A stretch of 64,000 nt of DNA from Bolinopsis microptera (lineage: Eukaryota; Ctenophora; Tentaculata; Lobata; Bolinopsidae). A model generated the notes under the pieces. The model was not told the origin of the DNA, made no database searches, and saw only the letters and a program-made list of their open reading frames with translations. The position numbers were made by a program, and so were the translations under genes. Shown piece after piece: positions 31,368-42,784 of this stretch (the stretch's first letter is position 1; each line of letters opens with the position of its first letter). The DNA is taken from assembly GCF_026151205.1 (NCBI RefSeq), contig NC_087074.1:16875962-16939961 (forward strand), read 5' to 3'.

Positions 31368-31473
31368 TTGTCATACGCGTTGTATGACCGGCCGCCGCGC
31401 ACGAGTGCGTGGCTCCCCCTATATCGTTGAAACTCTATAGTGAAACGACGTTGGGGGTCACAACGTGATACAA
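31368..31473. repeat. Three-hairpin element, copy 1
   Basis: Bounded by TTGTCATACG and CGTGATACAA. Hairpin 1 is GTCATAC-gcgtt-GTATGAC, hairpin 2 is around GCGCACGAGTGCGT, and an outer stem pairs CCCCC with GGGGG with internal pairs TCGTT/AACGA. Confidence 0.8.
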
Positions 31474-32233
31474 GTCTTTTCCTTAAAATTTGGTTCGAGG
31501 AGACGAGAGGTGAAATACTTTAAGTTTAATTTGGGTACGTGATATCGAATTTGCAAGTACAAAGTACGATTTCAATATTTCTCAAATCTCACTCCAATAT
31601 CTAGAATCCCCTAAACAATAAGCTTAACTGCTCCATATCACCTAGCCATGAGTCTACGCGTACTGCGCGCGACCTGCTTGTTTCGGCGGTCGCACGCTAC
31701 TGCAAGCGAAAGGGCTTTGGTTAGAGCAAAGCAACTTTTACTACAAAAAGTTCTGTGCCAACTCATGGCGCTTATTACTGATTACATAACACATAGCTAG
31801 ACCGAGAAGGCATAATAATGAATAAGGGCAAGCGCAAGGCTACTGTGTCCTGTGAGTGTAACTGTATAGTAATTGGACAATTACAATCAATCCGCTTTCT
31901 TCTCGAAATGGCCCGAGGCAAGTGCTTCGTAGTAGCGCGCGCCGGGCTAGTCCATTAACAATGGACAACACATAACAAGCGTAAATTGATCAACCGTTAC
32001 CATTCGCTCCTACTAGTACTAAATCGCTCGCCCAAATTTTAAGAAAATTCTTGTGAAAAGGCCCTTTAGGCATGAAAGTGATCTAGATCGGTGTATTTTT
32101 GGACGCTGATTCCGAATCACCCCCATGACGTAGGGTTAAAATGCTTCCCTGGAGAGTTGTGGGCAAAAAACCGTTTTGGTCACGTGACAGGCTAGTAAAA
32201 CGTGAATTCGATTATTTAGGGCTCGGGTTAGGG

Positions 32234-32318
32234 TTGTCATACGTTGTATGACCCGCCGCGCACGCGCGGCTCCCCCTGTATCGTCAGAAACGACCGTGGG
32301 GGTCGCAACGTGATACAA
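32234..32318. repeat. Three-hairpin element, copy 2 (short form)
   Basis: Same boundaries as copy 1. Hairpin 2 is CCGCGC-ac-GCGCGG, and hairpin 3 is CCCCC..ATCGT-cagaa-ACGAC..GGGGG with a much shorter loop. Followed directly by TTAGGG-like repeats. Confidence 0.82.
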
Positions 32319-32391
32319 GGTTAGGGTTAGGGTTGTGGTTAAGATTATGGATAGCTTCGGGGTTATGGTTAGGGTTGGGATTAGGGTTTAT
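32319..32391. repeat. Interstitial TTAGGG-like repeats
   Basis: GGTTAGGGTTAGGGTTGTGG and later GGTTATGGTTAGGGTTGGGA form a degenerate telomere-type tract; the same motif flanks copy 2 on its left (GGGTTAGGGTTG at 32225). Too short and degenerate for a chromosome end. Confidence 0.75.
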
Positions 32392-32977
32392 GTAAAACCG
32401 TTTTGTACGGCTGCAAAACCAAAAAAACCAAAGTCACATGAAATTTTTGGGCGAGCGATTTAGTAAGAGCCGTTACCATTACCGTCACCGTCAAAGCTTT
32501 ACTTGCACGGGTTACTGTTAAGTAATTATTGGACTCCAGCAAACGCCAAACCTGTCTCCACTTTTTCCGCTAAAAACATCATCATAACAGGTTACGATAA
32601 CCTGTATTTAGTTACACTTTAGTTACACTAATTTGCCCAGAAGCCTTTTGCAGTTTAGTAGGCATAGTAGGCACAAAGCAATTTTTTCTTCATGAAGCGG
32701 CATGTACAGTTTGCTTGGGAATTATTTTACGATTCAGAGCTTCTGCATTTCTAGCAATCCAGTTCCGGCCATAGACATGTATAAAAATATTTGATTCACG
32801 ATGTCAATCCTTCGCAGCTCGCGGCAAGGCCTTCACCTAACCATGTGCTTTCGCGCCACTGCGGGCGCGCGCTACTGCAAGGGCTCTGGATAGAGCAAGC
32901 AAGTCCCATTGGTGCATATCGCCGATCTACCGAACAATATGTTGCTAGAATATGCACGGCGCGGACCAGTAGTGCAT

Positions 32978-33078
32978 TTGTCATACGTTGTATGACCCGC
33001 CGCGCACGAGTGCGCGGCTCCCCCTGTATCGTAGAAACTCTACAGTGAAGCGACAGTGGGGGTCACCACGTGATACAA
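32978..33078. repeat. Three-hairpin element, copy 3
   Basis: Same boundaries. Hairpin 1 is GTCATAC-gtt-GTATGAC; hairpin 2 is a perfect CCGCGCAC-ga-GTGCGCGG; hairpin 3 has CCCCCTGT..ACAGTGGGGG-type pairing around GTAGA-aac-TCTAC. Confidence 0.82.
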
Positions 33079-34429
33079 TATAAATAGTGCATCGCGCACT
33101 AACGTGTAGCTAACCTAGCCAGCAATTCCAAAGTTATTTAAGTAGTCATCTATGGTTCTATAACATTTGTTTTGTTCATAATTGTTAATGGACTAGCCCG
33201 GCGCGCGCTACTTAGCTTTGTAGCAGTAGCACTTGCCTCGGGCCATTTCGAGAAGAAAGCGGCGCAGTACGCGCTACTTCGAAGAAATTTAGATGAGTAA
33301 CATCCGTCATGCGTCAATATTTGCTCTATCCAGAGCCCTTACGCTTGTTAATTGACGATGTCATTGTAGCGCGATGTACTACTGGGCCGCGCCGCGCATC
33401 TTCTCGCAACCACGTATGCAGATCGGCGAGATGCGAAGAATTGACATCGTGAATCAAATTAACGGGTGATACTCGTAAAATATTTGTTTCATATATTGGA
33501 CCGTCGATGAGTCCAACTCGGCGCGCGTCCTGGTAGGTTGTAAACTTACAAGAATCAAACGATGTCAATTCATCGCAACTCGGTGAGGCCCAGTAGCGTA
33601 TTTCGCCGATCTAGCGAGGTGGTTGCGAGAAGCATAGTTGAGTGCGCGGCGCAGTAACGCATCGCGCTACAATTGCGCTTGCAGTGGCGCTTCACATATC
33701 CATGTGCCTACGCGTACTGCGTGACGCGCTTGTTTCACAAGTAGGATTTGCCGCCTACGGCGGTCGCGCGCTACTGCAAGCGAGAGGGCTCTGGTTAGAG
33801 CAACAGTGGCGCGAATGCACATGGTTAGGTGAAGGTCTACATTAATTCAAAATTGTGATATTCAGTTGGGTTGATGCTTTTTAAAATACATTATACATTT
33901 GTCATACGTTCGACATTTGTCTGCATCTTCTACTTCTAGTTCTCGATCGCGCGATTTTTGGTTCACATTTTGCCTTTTTTTAAAAATATCTGCAATCTGG
34001 TTGTAGGTTTATAACCTACCACATACCAGGACGTGCGACTCGTTGAAACAAATATTTTACGAGTATCACCCGTTAACAATCTAGGGCACATTGCAGCGCT
34101 TTAAACATTGTAGGTTTACAACCTACCAGGACGCGCGCCGAGTTGGACTCGTCGACGGTCCAATATATGGAACAGATATTTTACGAGTATCACCCGTTAA
34201 TTTAAACAGCGAATTTTTAATCTTTCGGTTGTTTTCAAAATATATCCCTGACATGAGGGACCTCTGGTGTCTGGGAGAGCTAGGCCGGTCTTGTGGTCAA
34301 CTGAACGTCTAACTCTAAGTTGGGTTCTCATTATAGTCTTAATCTTACTAATTCGCCCAAAAATTGTCCTGTGTCTTGGGTTTTTACGGATTTGCACCGA
34401 TCCAGATTACTTTCAGTTTCATATACCCT

Positions 34430-34745
34430 CAGGGTCTTTTCACAAGAATTTGGGCGAGCGATTTAGTGGGAGCGTCTGCAGTCTGAGTTGGGCTGTTTTT
34501 TCAAGTGTCATTTTAGTGGCACGTCTTCCTGACCGTTCAGTTGTGGCTACTCTCTACAGATTCTTTTTGTTCATATCGCTTCACAATCCGGTAGATAGTA
34601 GTCTTACTCTTAGCCATACCTTGTGCTATAACATTTTTGGGCAATGGGCTTCTCCACAAAGGATCATATCTGCAAACTAAATTTGAATATACCACAACGA
34701 TGTAAAGTTTGGACCATTGCGGTTCATGGAGCGACCGCAAATCAT
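34430..34745 (-). pseudogene. Tc1/mariner-type transposase relic (HTH region)
   Basis: Read on the minus strand, GMAKSKTTIYRIVKRYEQ is a helix-turn-helix typical of Tc1/mariner transposases. It is followed, after a one-base shift, by ERSGRRATKMTLEKT, the basic GRPR-like linker, and by LNRSPKF. The catalytic DDE part is missing. The LNRSPKF-coding bases are the CTAAATCGCTCGCCCAAA block repeated at 32025 and 32447, so the repeats of the cluster may be deletion derivatives of this element. Confidence 0.65.
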
Positions 34746-34759
34746 TTAGAGAATGGAAT

Positions 34760-36279
34760 TTCTCTCCGGCTAAAGTGTTCCTTTGGGTTGCCCATTATAA
34801 AGTGTCTCTTACTAAATATGACACATAAATAGTGACAAATACTGTCGCAATGAACTCTTTATAGCGACCACATGTTAATTAAAATATACAGATTTAACAC
34901 CTTAAATCTGGTCGAAGGAATTTCATTTTAAATTTCTTGTTCCGGCATAAAGCGGACTAGGGCCAGAGGGGGCCAGGGGGGGGGGGGGGGGATACAATCA
35001 AGTAAAAACTATTTAGATGAAAACAAAATAAAAATCATCAGCTACCATAACAATAATAAACACAAGATATCTTTCTCTCCTAACTCACTAGTAGAAATTT
35101 AATTACACACTATTAGAGGCAGCACAATGAAAAGTTTTTACTTAATTTAAAGGGTAGCCACTTGTTTAATTTGAGGGGTCTGGAAATGTCACTACCAAAA
35201 TATCACGGATAAGCAGGTATGCTTACAGTCAGATAAGGGATGTAGCAGCCAAGTTATTTAAAGTTATCATGTAGTAGCGGCTGAAGAATTCTAATGCGGG
35301 GGAGGGGGGGGGGGGGGGGGGCATCCTAAATTTTACAAACATAGGTTTAAAATATTGGAGTCAAATAATCATAGCCCCTTTCAGCATGAATGAAATTGGT
35401 TTGTATGTTTGCATATTCCATTGAGATATTAATTTACATTTTCTAGGCCATCAGAATCTACAAACATGACCCCATATTCCTGTTCCCTCCCCTAAAGCAG
35501 ATATAATCCAAATATGACGGTAGCAAAATCTAATGCCAAAATAAATATAAAATGACGCTATCATGATAAGGAATCTGTTCTCTCTAAAAATGAATATCGA
35601 TCTAATACATACAGGAATTTGACACCGTTGGTAACCATGGTTCTCATAGCTGTTAGAAGCTATGAGTAAGTTAGAAGCTAAGCCAAAAGATAAATAAAAT
35701 TCAAGTTTTTCACTGAAAATAGTGAAAATAAAAATGTGTTTCATCAACAGCAAATTCTAATAACTTTATTATTTAACGATAACATCAACTTTTGAAAAGT
35801 GCTTGTGTATGATACATAAAAGACAGTGATCAGAAAACTCTTGGTTGTTCAAACTTCTGGTGCCAAGAAAATTTTATTGGGTATTAGATATTTCACTTAG
35901 AGACATAACTATCCCGACAATATAATATGCACTGCTCTGATCACTATCTCTCTCAAGTGTTGTCACTTTCAACCACACCGCGGAGACCAACACACCATTC
36001 AGTCGATGTAGAAAACTATAATTCTCTCTCTCCACAGATGGAAGATACAAAAGTCTATAACATGGTCAACATATCTGGAACATTTTCCGATCCTCTTCCA
36101 GCATCCCCACACCATCCTCAGTAGACGAACATCGTCAGGATATTACAAAAGGTTAAAATACATCATGTGTAGTGGGGACTGGAGCCTGGAGAGCTGTTTC
36201 CAGGAATTGAGCACACTAACTCAGTTGATTTACACTGATTCGGACATTGAACTAGCAGAAAAGTCTGCGGGAAGGAGGA
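34760..36279. other. Intergenic DNA and 3' UTR of the RERE-like gene
   Basis: Poly-G tracts lie at about 34977-34991 and 35304-35321. On the minus strand an AATAAA (35878-35873) lies about 400 bases past the RERE-like stop and is its best poly(A) signal candidate. No other gene supported. Confidence 0.55.
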
Positions 36280-39200
36280 CTATTGAAGCTGGTTCCGTAA
36301 AATGTTCTGATTCTGAAAGACCTTCATCAGGTTGGCGTAGTGGGCAGATCCCATTCCTGGGATGAGCCCAGCTGGAAGCTGGTGCTGACTGCTGGGCAGC
36401 CCTGAACCGTTTGTAAGTCTGTGGGGAGCGGCGGCTGATTGGAGAGGTGAGAAGGAGGGTTTCACTCCTGACCCTAACTGAGACAGATGGGCGGGGATGT
36501 GTGAGGGCAGAGTACGGGTCGGGGGTGCATGAGGGGGACCCCCATTGGAACCCATAAATATTATCTCGTCATCTTCTCCCTTCAGCTTACACTCGTGTTT
36601 CTTAACTGTGTGACGTCTCTGAAAACAAATTTTGTTAAATTTCTGTCAAATTGTCCAATATCATCAAACAATGTGACCAGCTTGAATAACACAAATTCCT
36701 AATATAATCAAGGTACATGTAGAGGAATTAAATTAATTAAAGAATAAATCTTACAGCCATAATAGGGAAGAGCTGGTGGAAGGGGAAGGGCGTGTCTCTC
36801 TTTCTCTTGTCATGTTGGTGAATGTGTGGTAACTGAGGTCGCTGTTGGTGAAGGGCTTGTTGGGCTTGTTGCTGTGCGGCTTGTTGCTGGGCAGCTTGTT
36901 GTTGGGCTGCCTGTTGTTGTTGCTGCTGTTGTTGAGCTTGTTGTTGCTGGGCTTGTTGTTGCTGGGCGGCTTGTTGTTGTTGGGCGGCTTGTTGCTGCTG
37001 TTGTTGTTGTTGTTGCTGTTGGTGATGGTGTTGCAGAGCGCTAGCCATCTGGCCGGGCAGGTCATATCCTCTGGGTGGAGCACCGTGAGGTTGCTGGTTG
37101 TGTTGTGCCGCTGCTGCAGCGTTATGCTGCTGGGCTGCTGCAAGGGCTTGCTGTTCGATAAAACGAGCCCATTGGGACGCTTGTTGGGGGTTGTCGGGAG
37201 TCTGGGGCATGAGGTGAGCAGCCGCTGCAGCCTGCTGCTGTCTGGCTAGTGCGTCACTCCTTGCTGCTTCCATCAACTGGTCTTGCAGGTACTTCTGCTG
37301 AAAGTAATGGAAAATCAGCACAATAGTTGTGAAGATCCGCATTTATTTACAGTAATCCTGACAGACAAGACTATACTATATTACAAGAACTTTTAAAAAG
37401 AATGTACCCTTACATCGGGAACAGTTCTGGCATTCTTCAGTAGTTCTTGAATCCTTTCAGCGCTGAAGTGCTGTTGCTGTTGTTGCTGGTGCATGTGCTG
37501 CTGTGCTGCCACAGCTTGCTGGTGCTGGGCTTGTTGTCTGGACAGTGCTTCCAGGTGCTCCATTAACTGTTCGTGTTGGAGTTGAGGGTGGAGCCCTTGT
37601 AGCATCTTCTGTAATGGTAATTCGGTTAAAATTGTGCAAACTTGTTGGTATGTTTAACTTTCAGACGGAGACTAATTCTTAAAACACCAAAAAAAGCCCA
37701 TAAAGATTACCAGGTCTTAAAATAGAAATGTCCAGAAAAAGACTAACATTATCTAGAACAGATGGTGGTCTAATTCCAGGGAAGTTAGGAAGAAGACTGG
37801 GAGGGGCCATAGAGGGAGGTCTCAGAGCGTGGGGCATGTTGTACAGTCCCTCAGCTTGCATCTGCTGCGACAATAAAATGGGTTATGCTACTAATCATCG
37901 ATTTGATTCGAGATTGAGCGCAATGCGCGGGAGTGGTTACTAGCGTCAGCCATTTTTACAACGATTTATCGACGTATGGGACACAGCTTTAGGTAATTAA
38001 AACGACTAGGATTTGACTTAAATCAACGAGTTTTGCATCTGTTTAACGTGATATTTATGTCAAATTAAAATAATTCGATCGACTGTACCTTGCTTCTTGC
38101 GGCAGCTTCTTGCTGCTTGAAGAGTTCCAATATCTTAGCTTGAGCGTAGGATCCTGGTTCTATTTTCGGCATCGGGTCAGGTTTGATTGAAGCTGATGTC
38201 GGTATTTGAGGGCCGCTAAATATGCCATTAGCACCGAGTACACCAGCAGAAGCGGCTGCAGCTGCTGCTGCATTGGGGATGAGGCTGGAACCTGGCAAGA
38301 TTCCAGCTGCTCCAGCAGCGATCAGGGTGAGAAGCCAGGGTGTCCTCCTTGGCCGTATATCTGGGGTTGTGGTTCCTGTTTTATTGGGGTCCTCTCAGCT
38401 TTAGCTACGGGCGTATCTTTCTTAACTTCCTCTCTCCCTACATAGACCATATCACTTCTACTGCACTTATCCCACCCTCTACAGGATGGTCTGGTGAAGG
38501 AAATCTGTCCTTGTCCGAATTTAACTGTCAGGAATTTATTGGGTTCTTCCTTTGCCTCTTCGTCCACCAACTCTTCATCTTCTTCTTCTGCTTGTTCTTC
38601 TTCTACATCGACTGGTATCGTCTCCTCATCGTCATCTATCAATAGGTCGCCTGAACGATTTGCGGTCATGATACACATCAATACGTCAAGCAAGAATTCG
38701 CGAGATGTTTAAGTCGTGCTACATAATATTTCCAGAAGACAATTCACAATAAAGTTTAATCGGGTCAGTCGTGTTAAACGCGTGTTAAAATTTGATAAGC
38801 GACCAACGTGCATGATACAATGATATCGAGCTTTTAAAACGCAAATTTCTGTTCTAGCAACAACTGTTTAAACTGAAATAATAACAAGCCAAGTATGCTA
38901 GATATCAATCGATTTTAAGACAAATGTGGACAGAGCTCAAAGCGGAAATAAAACAAGGTCCGGTGAACAAAATTTCAAAATTACCTGACTGATCTTTTTC
39001 CTCGTCTTCTGGAACGTTTTCTGTCTGATCCGGCTCTTTGTCTTGGTCGGTAGTGTTATTATTGTCAAGATTGTTTTCAACAGACTTGTTAGTTTCGCTC
39101 TCACTTCCACCGTTCTTCATGGACCCAGGCAGACTGGACTCGGAGAGACTGGACTCTGAGAGTGGAGGCATCTCCCCAAACCTCTTAAAGTGGAGCCGGC

Positions 39201-42200
39201 AGGGCGTACAGAGGACCATCTTGTTGCTGCCGCCGTACCTCCACCTCTCACAGCTCTTTGTTTTACAGTGCTCACACGTTAAATCGTCCCTACCCACCAG
39301 TTCCCCATCTTCAGCGTTACTTTCCTCAGACTCTGATCCGGGACTGTCTGATCCGCTGCTTCCCTCGCCCGGGTCTGAACTCTGGTTATCATTAGAAAGT
39401 TTGGGTCGTTTGGAGAAGGGAAGGCCATTATTCCGGCACCCTTTCTTCTTAGCGTATCTGATGTTAAGAGCTGCTGGTGTCATCTTCCACAGGTAGTAGT
39501 ACTCAACTATCTCCTTTGTGTTCTTCTTTGGGAGGTATTCCCGTCTGATCTTGTCGAAATGTTTACCAAATTGTTTGATTCCTTGCTCGAACAACCTCTT
39601 TTCCTCTTCAGCCCACTTCACTATTGATCTGAAACAAGGAGACAATTATTAGAGGGCTTCCTAAGAAGACTGAATCTTCGTCTGCTTCATATTATCAACA
39701 ACATAATATCAACCACACCCCAACAAACTGGACACAGGCACGTGCTGCATTTTATCAGAAATAATGGCAGAATAATATGTGAATAAACTGAATAATATGA
39801 GCTAATACTCACGATTTGTGGGGTGGTAGAGCCACCATGCCAGCCAGTGCTTCGTTAGAATCGTATTTACTCTCGTGGAGAAGGCGCAGGGCGTCAAAAG
39901 CGGCGGCGTCATTAAATGACATGACTATACCCTTCTCCATGGTACCGCCGTTACATATACCGGCCAGTGCTGTCACACTTCTGTAGAAAATACTTGTTAG
40001 TGAGGTGCAGAATGTTACGTCACCTTTAGGAATGGCTTGGCAGGAAACAGGGCTCAAATTGATTTGCACTGATAACAGTGAGATAAGACCGCGGTTGGAA
40101 GGGTAGGTTCAGTAACCTCTCAGTATTAGAAACAACTGATATAATAGGGTATTTTTATTTTTTGTATCAGTCAGTATATTATCCTTGGATGAACTTTAGA
40201 TAACCGGCAATTAACTGAAGATAAATTTAGAGATGAGTGACAGTTATAATAGGGCGATAAAAGATATGCGAGCTGTTCGAGCTGACTAAAGAAACATTAT
40301 ATTACCTGGCTACTCTGATGTATTGCTTTAAATCTTTGTCACTTAGTCGGCCCGGTATCCAGCACTGAGAATTAGCGGGATTAAGAAACTAATTAGCAGA
40401 AGATGGAACAAGTTAAACAACTCAATAAACTGCAGACTGGTGAAAACGTGTGTCGAATGGTAGTCAGTCAGTTTGTTAGTGAATCAGTCAATAGTCACTT
40501 ACCAAAGTCACAAGATGTCTGAACTGCTAACTAGAGAACTTGGAAACATACCCCGTAAAAACACTCGTCAGATACAGGAACAATCTTTAGCAACAGCCAC
40601 GGGTAAATTATTCTAAATACAAAGAGAAAATGGTTACCATTGTATTACGGGAACACGTCAAAGTTCCAAATATTCCTCATCAAAAGAAGTGAAAATTAAG
40701 GGGAGCAGTAGCAAACAATGGGGGAAGCAAGGTATAGTAGTACAAATCTTCAACATATAATGTGTCACTGACAACTCATGGGATTTTAAGGGTTCACACT
40801 TTGCCCCGCACGGATGGGGTGCTGTGTGAAACACAGCAGCGCGGTCACACGGAACCGACACCAGGTCAATTATTCTACTTCTTTTAACTTAGAGTTGGGA
40901 AATTGTTTGGGATATGTAAAGGAGGGTGTTTAGGTGTTCTGCCACAAGATACGGCAGTGAACTCGGCATTATGCATGAAGTTGGGAGGCGTAACGTTATC
41001 TTACATCCGGACTTTAAATTATGTTAAAAACCAGAAATTGAATCACGCAACTAAGACATTCTTTGTAAGAAGTTCTCAGTTCACAGCTAATCTAATAACG
41101 AACCAGAAAATCAAATTGGCGGATAACTGATATGATTATCGTTTAAAACCGTCCCTTTTGGGCCTGTGTGAGAAATATTTTTCTGTCAAGGGTACTTGAA
41201 CTCGAAAGTTATCCTAGAAAAGGCATAAAACAGAGATTAAAAGTGAAGACTGACAGCCACCTTTCATTAAGTAACGATAACGGTTTTAAAAGCCACTGCG
41301 CACTGATAACCAATACTCGAACATGACAACCAACGTACGATCCAGCGAAGACGCACACATCATGTCTAACCAACTCGTTATGCAGCAATCAAAAGAAAGA
41401 TTAAAACTGCTCCTCTATATGTCGCACATAATATATTATTGATATGGAACAGAGTGATGTTTTACACCAGTGCTATGGTGGGAAGATCTGGTGAAACCTC
41501 GCTTACTTGCGACCAGAGCGCTGCTCACCCTGAACTGCAGATTGCGTGTTTTTATTTCCATTGTTGTGTCGCGCGGCTCGGCCACGACACGGTGGTCTCT
41601 CTCACTCTCACCGCCATGCTCCTCATCACGGCTGTTAGCTGGTGGTCGGTAAATAGCGGGGGAATGGCGAGCAAGCAGCAGGTAGTAATGCTTACCACAA
41701 GTGCGGAGTGTGACACGGTCAATAATGCGACTGTGATTCAGTGATATCGTGCATATTTTCTGTCACCAGAAGGAGCGGGGAATGGTTTTAACAGCTTGTT
41801 AAAGAGCGATCTGCGGAACGGTAGTTATTCGTTGGCAAGGATCGCGCTGTACTAAACAGTGGCAAGCATTCTTTTAATTGGATCGTTGGAAAGAAAGTGG
41901 CTGTTTCTCAAGAAGGCGGCGTGTGTAGAGATTATTAACACAGGCTTATCAGAAGTGGCGAGAATGTAGCGAAATTAGCGGTACGCGGTCACATGGCAAT
42001 TATTGGAAACTCCTCGTACGTGATCCATACAAAAGTTGCAGCAACGACAAGAAACGTCATAATATATAAAATAACCGATTTCGCAATGTCAGTTGCTAAA
42101 GATAGGCATATATGCGGCGGGCACTAAATTATACAAAATAAAACGAATAAGGTCCAGCAATAGAGTACCGATGCTGGATATAGACAGACAATGAACTATT

Positions 42201-42707
42201 CAGGTGGATCTGGACTGAAGAATGAACCAAAGCTGCCAAGAAAATAGGTTGTCAGGAGATTAGATCACGACTCCTTGCAGGTGGTGAATATTATAGACGA
42301 AGGGCACTTTAATGACCACAGGGGTGATACAGCGATTAAAGCGAATTAGCCAAGTACCTCAACATTAAGCATTATCTGCAGAGACCATTAGAACTTTTTC
42401 TATGTGTGTAACTTTAATTACGTTGCTGTGGACTGTGCCCGAACAAAAGTTTACTAATAACGATTACAATTTCCACAAAGAAAGTGCGCACCTGTAAATA
42501 TGCCCAAAGAAAGGGTTGCAGATTTACATGAATCAGGTAACTCAGGCTTTACAACAACACCACAATAATAATAACACAACCGTTGTACAACACAGTTGTA
42601 GTGAAGGGACCGGCGGTACAGATACTTTAGCACCAGCCTCACGGAACGGCGGGGATTATGAGCTAGGTGAGACTCTACCACCGACTAAACCATCGCTTAA
42701 TAGGGCA

Positions 42708-42784
<77 letters not shown>

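Larger units (their letters stand above)
30899..34430. mobile_element. Cluster of nested inverted and direct repeats (decayed DNA transposons)
   Basis: Several GC-rich blocks recur in this 3.5 kb. TTGATTCACGATGTCAATCC.. occurs at 32782 and inverted at 31064 and 33457. 33349-33460 is inverted at 33562-33672 (GGGCCGCGCCGCGCAT, CGCCGATCT). 31888-31955 is inverted at 33185-33258 (TTCTCGAAATGGCCCGAGGC). 33457-33546 is inverted at 34116-34203 (CGGGTGATACTCGTAAAATA). 31656-31735 recurs directly at 33708-33800 (CTACTGCAAGCGA). CTAAATCGCTCGCCCAAA occurs at 32025, 32447 and 34446. No intact transposase is present. I read it as a pile-up of related non-autonomous elements inserted into each other. Confidence 0.8.

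Noticed and set aside
32319-32391. Chromosome end
   Set aside because: The TTAGGG units are few and degenerate and the sequence continues with genes on both sides.
36826-37249. Plus-strand leucine/valine-rich frames that look like membrane proteins
   Set aside because: Antisense shadow of the poly-Q exon of the RERE-like gene.
38905-39645. MTA or MIER family instead of RERE
   Set aside because: The ELM2, SANT and zinc-finger sequences (for example LCTPCRLHFKRFGEMPP) follow RERE more closely, MIER lacks the GATA finger, and the poly-Q tail fits atrophins.
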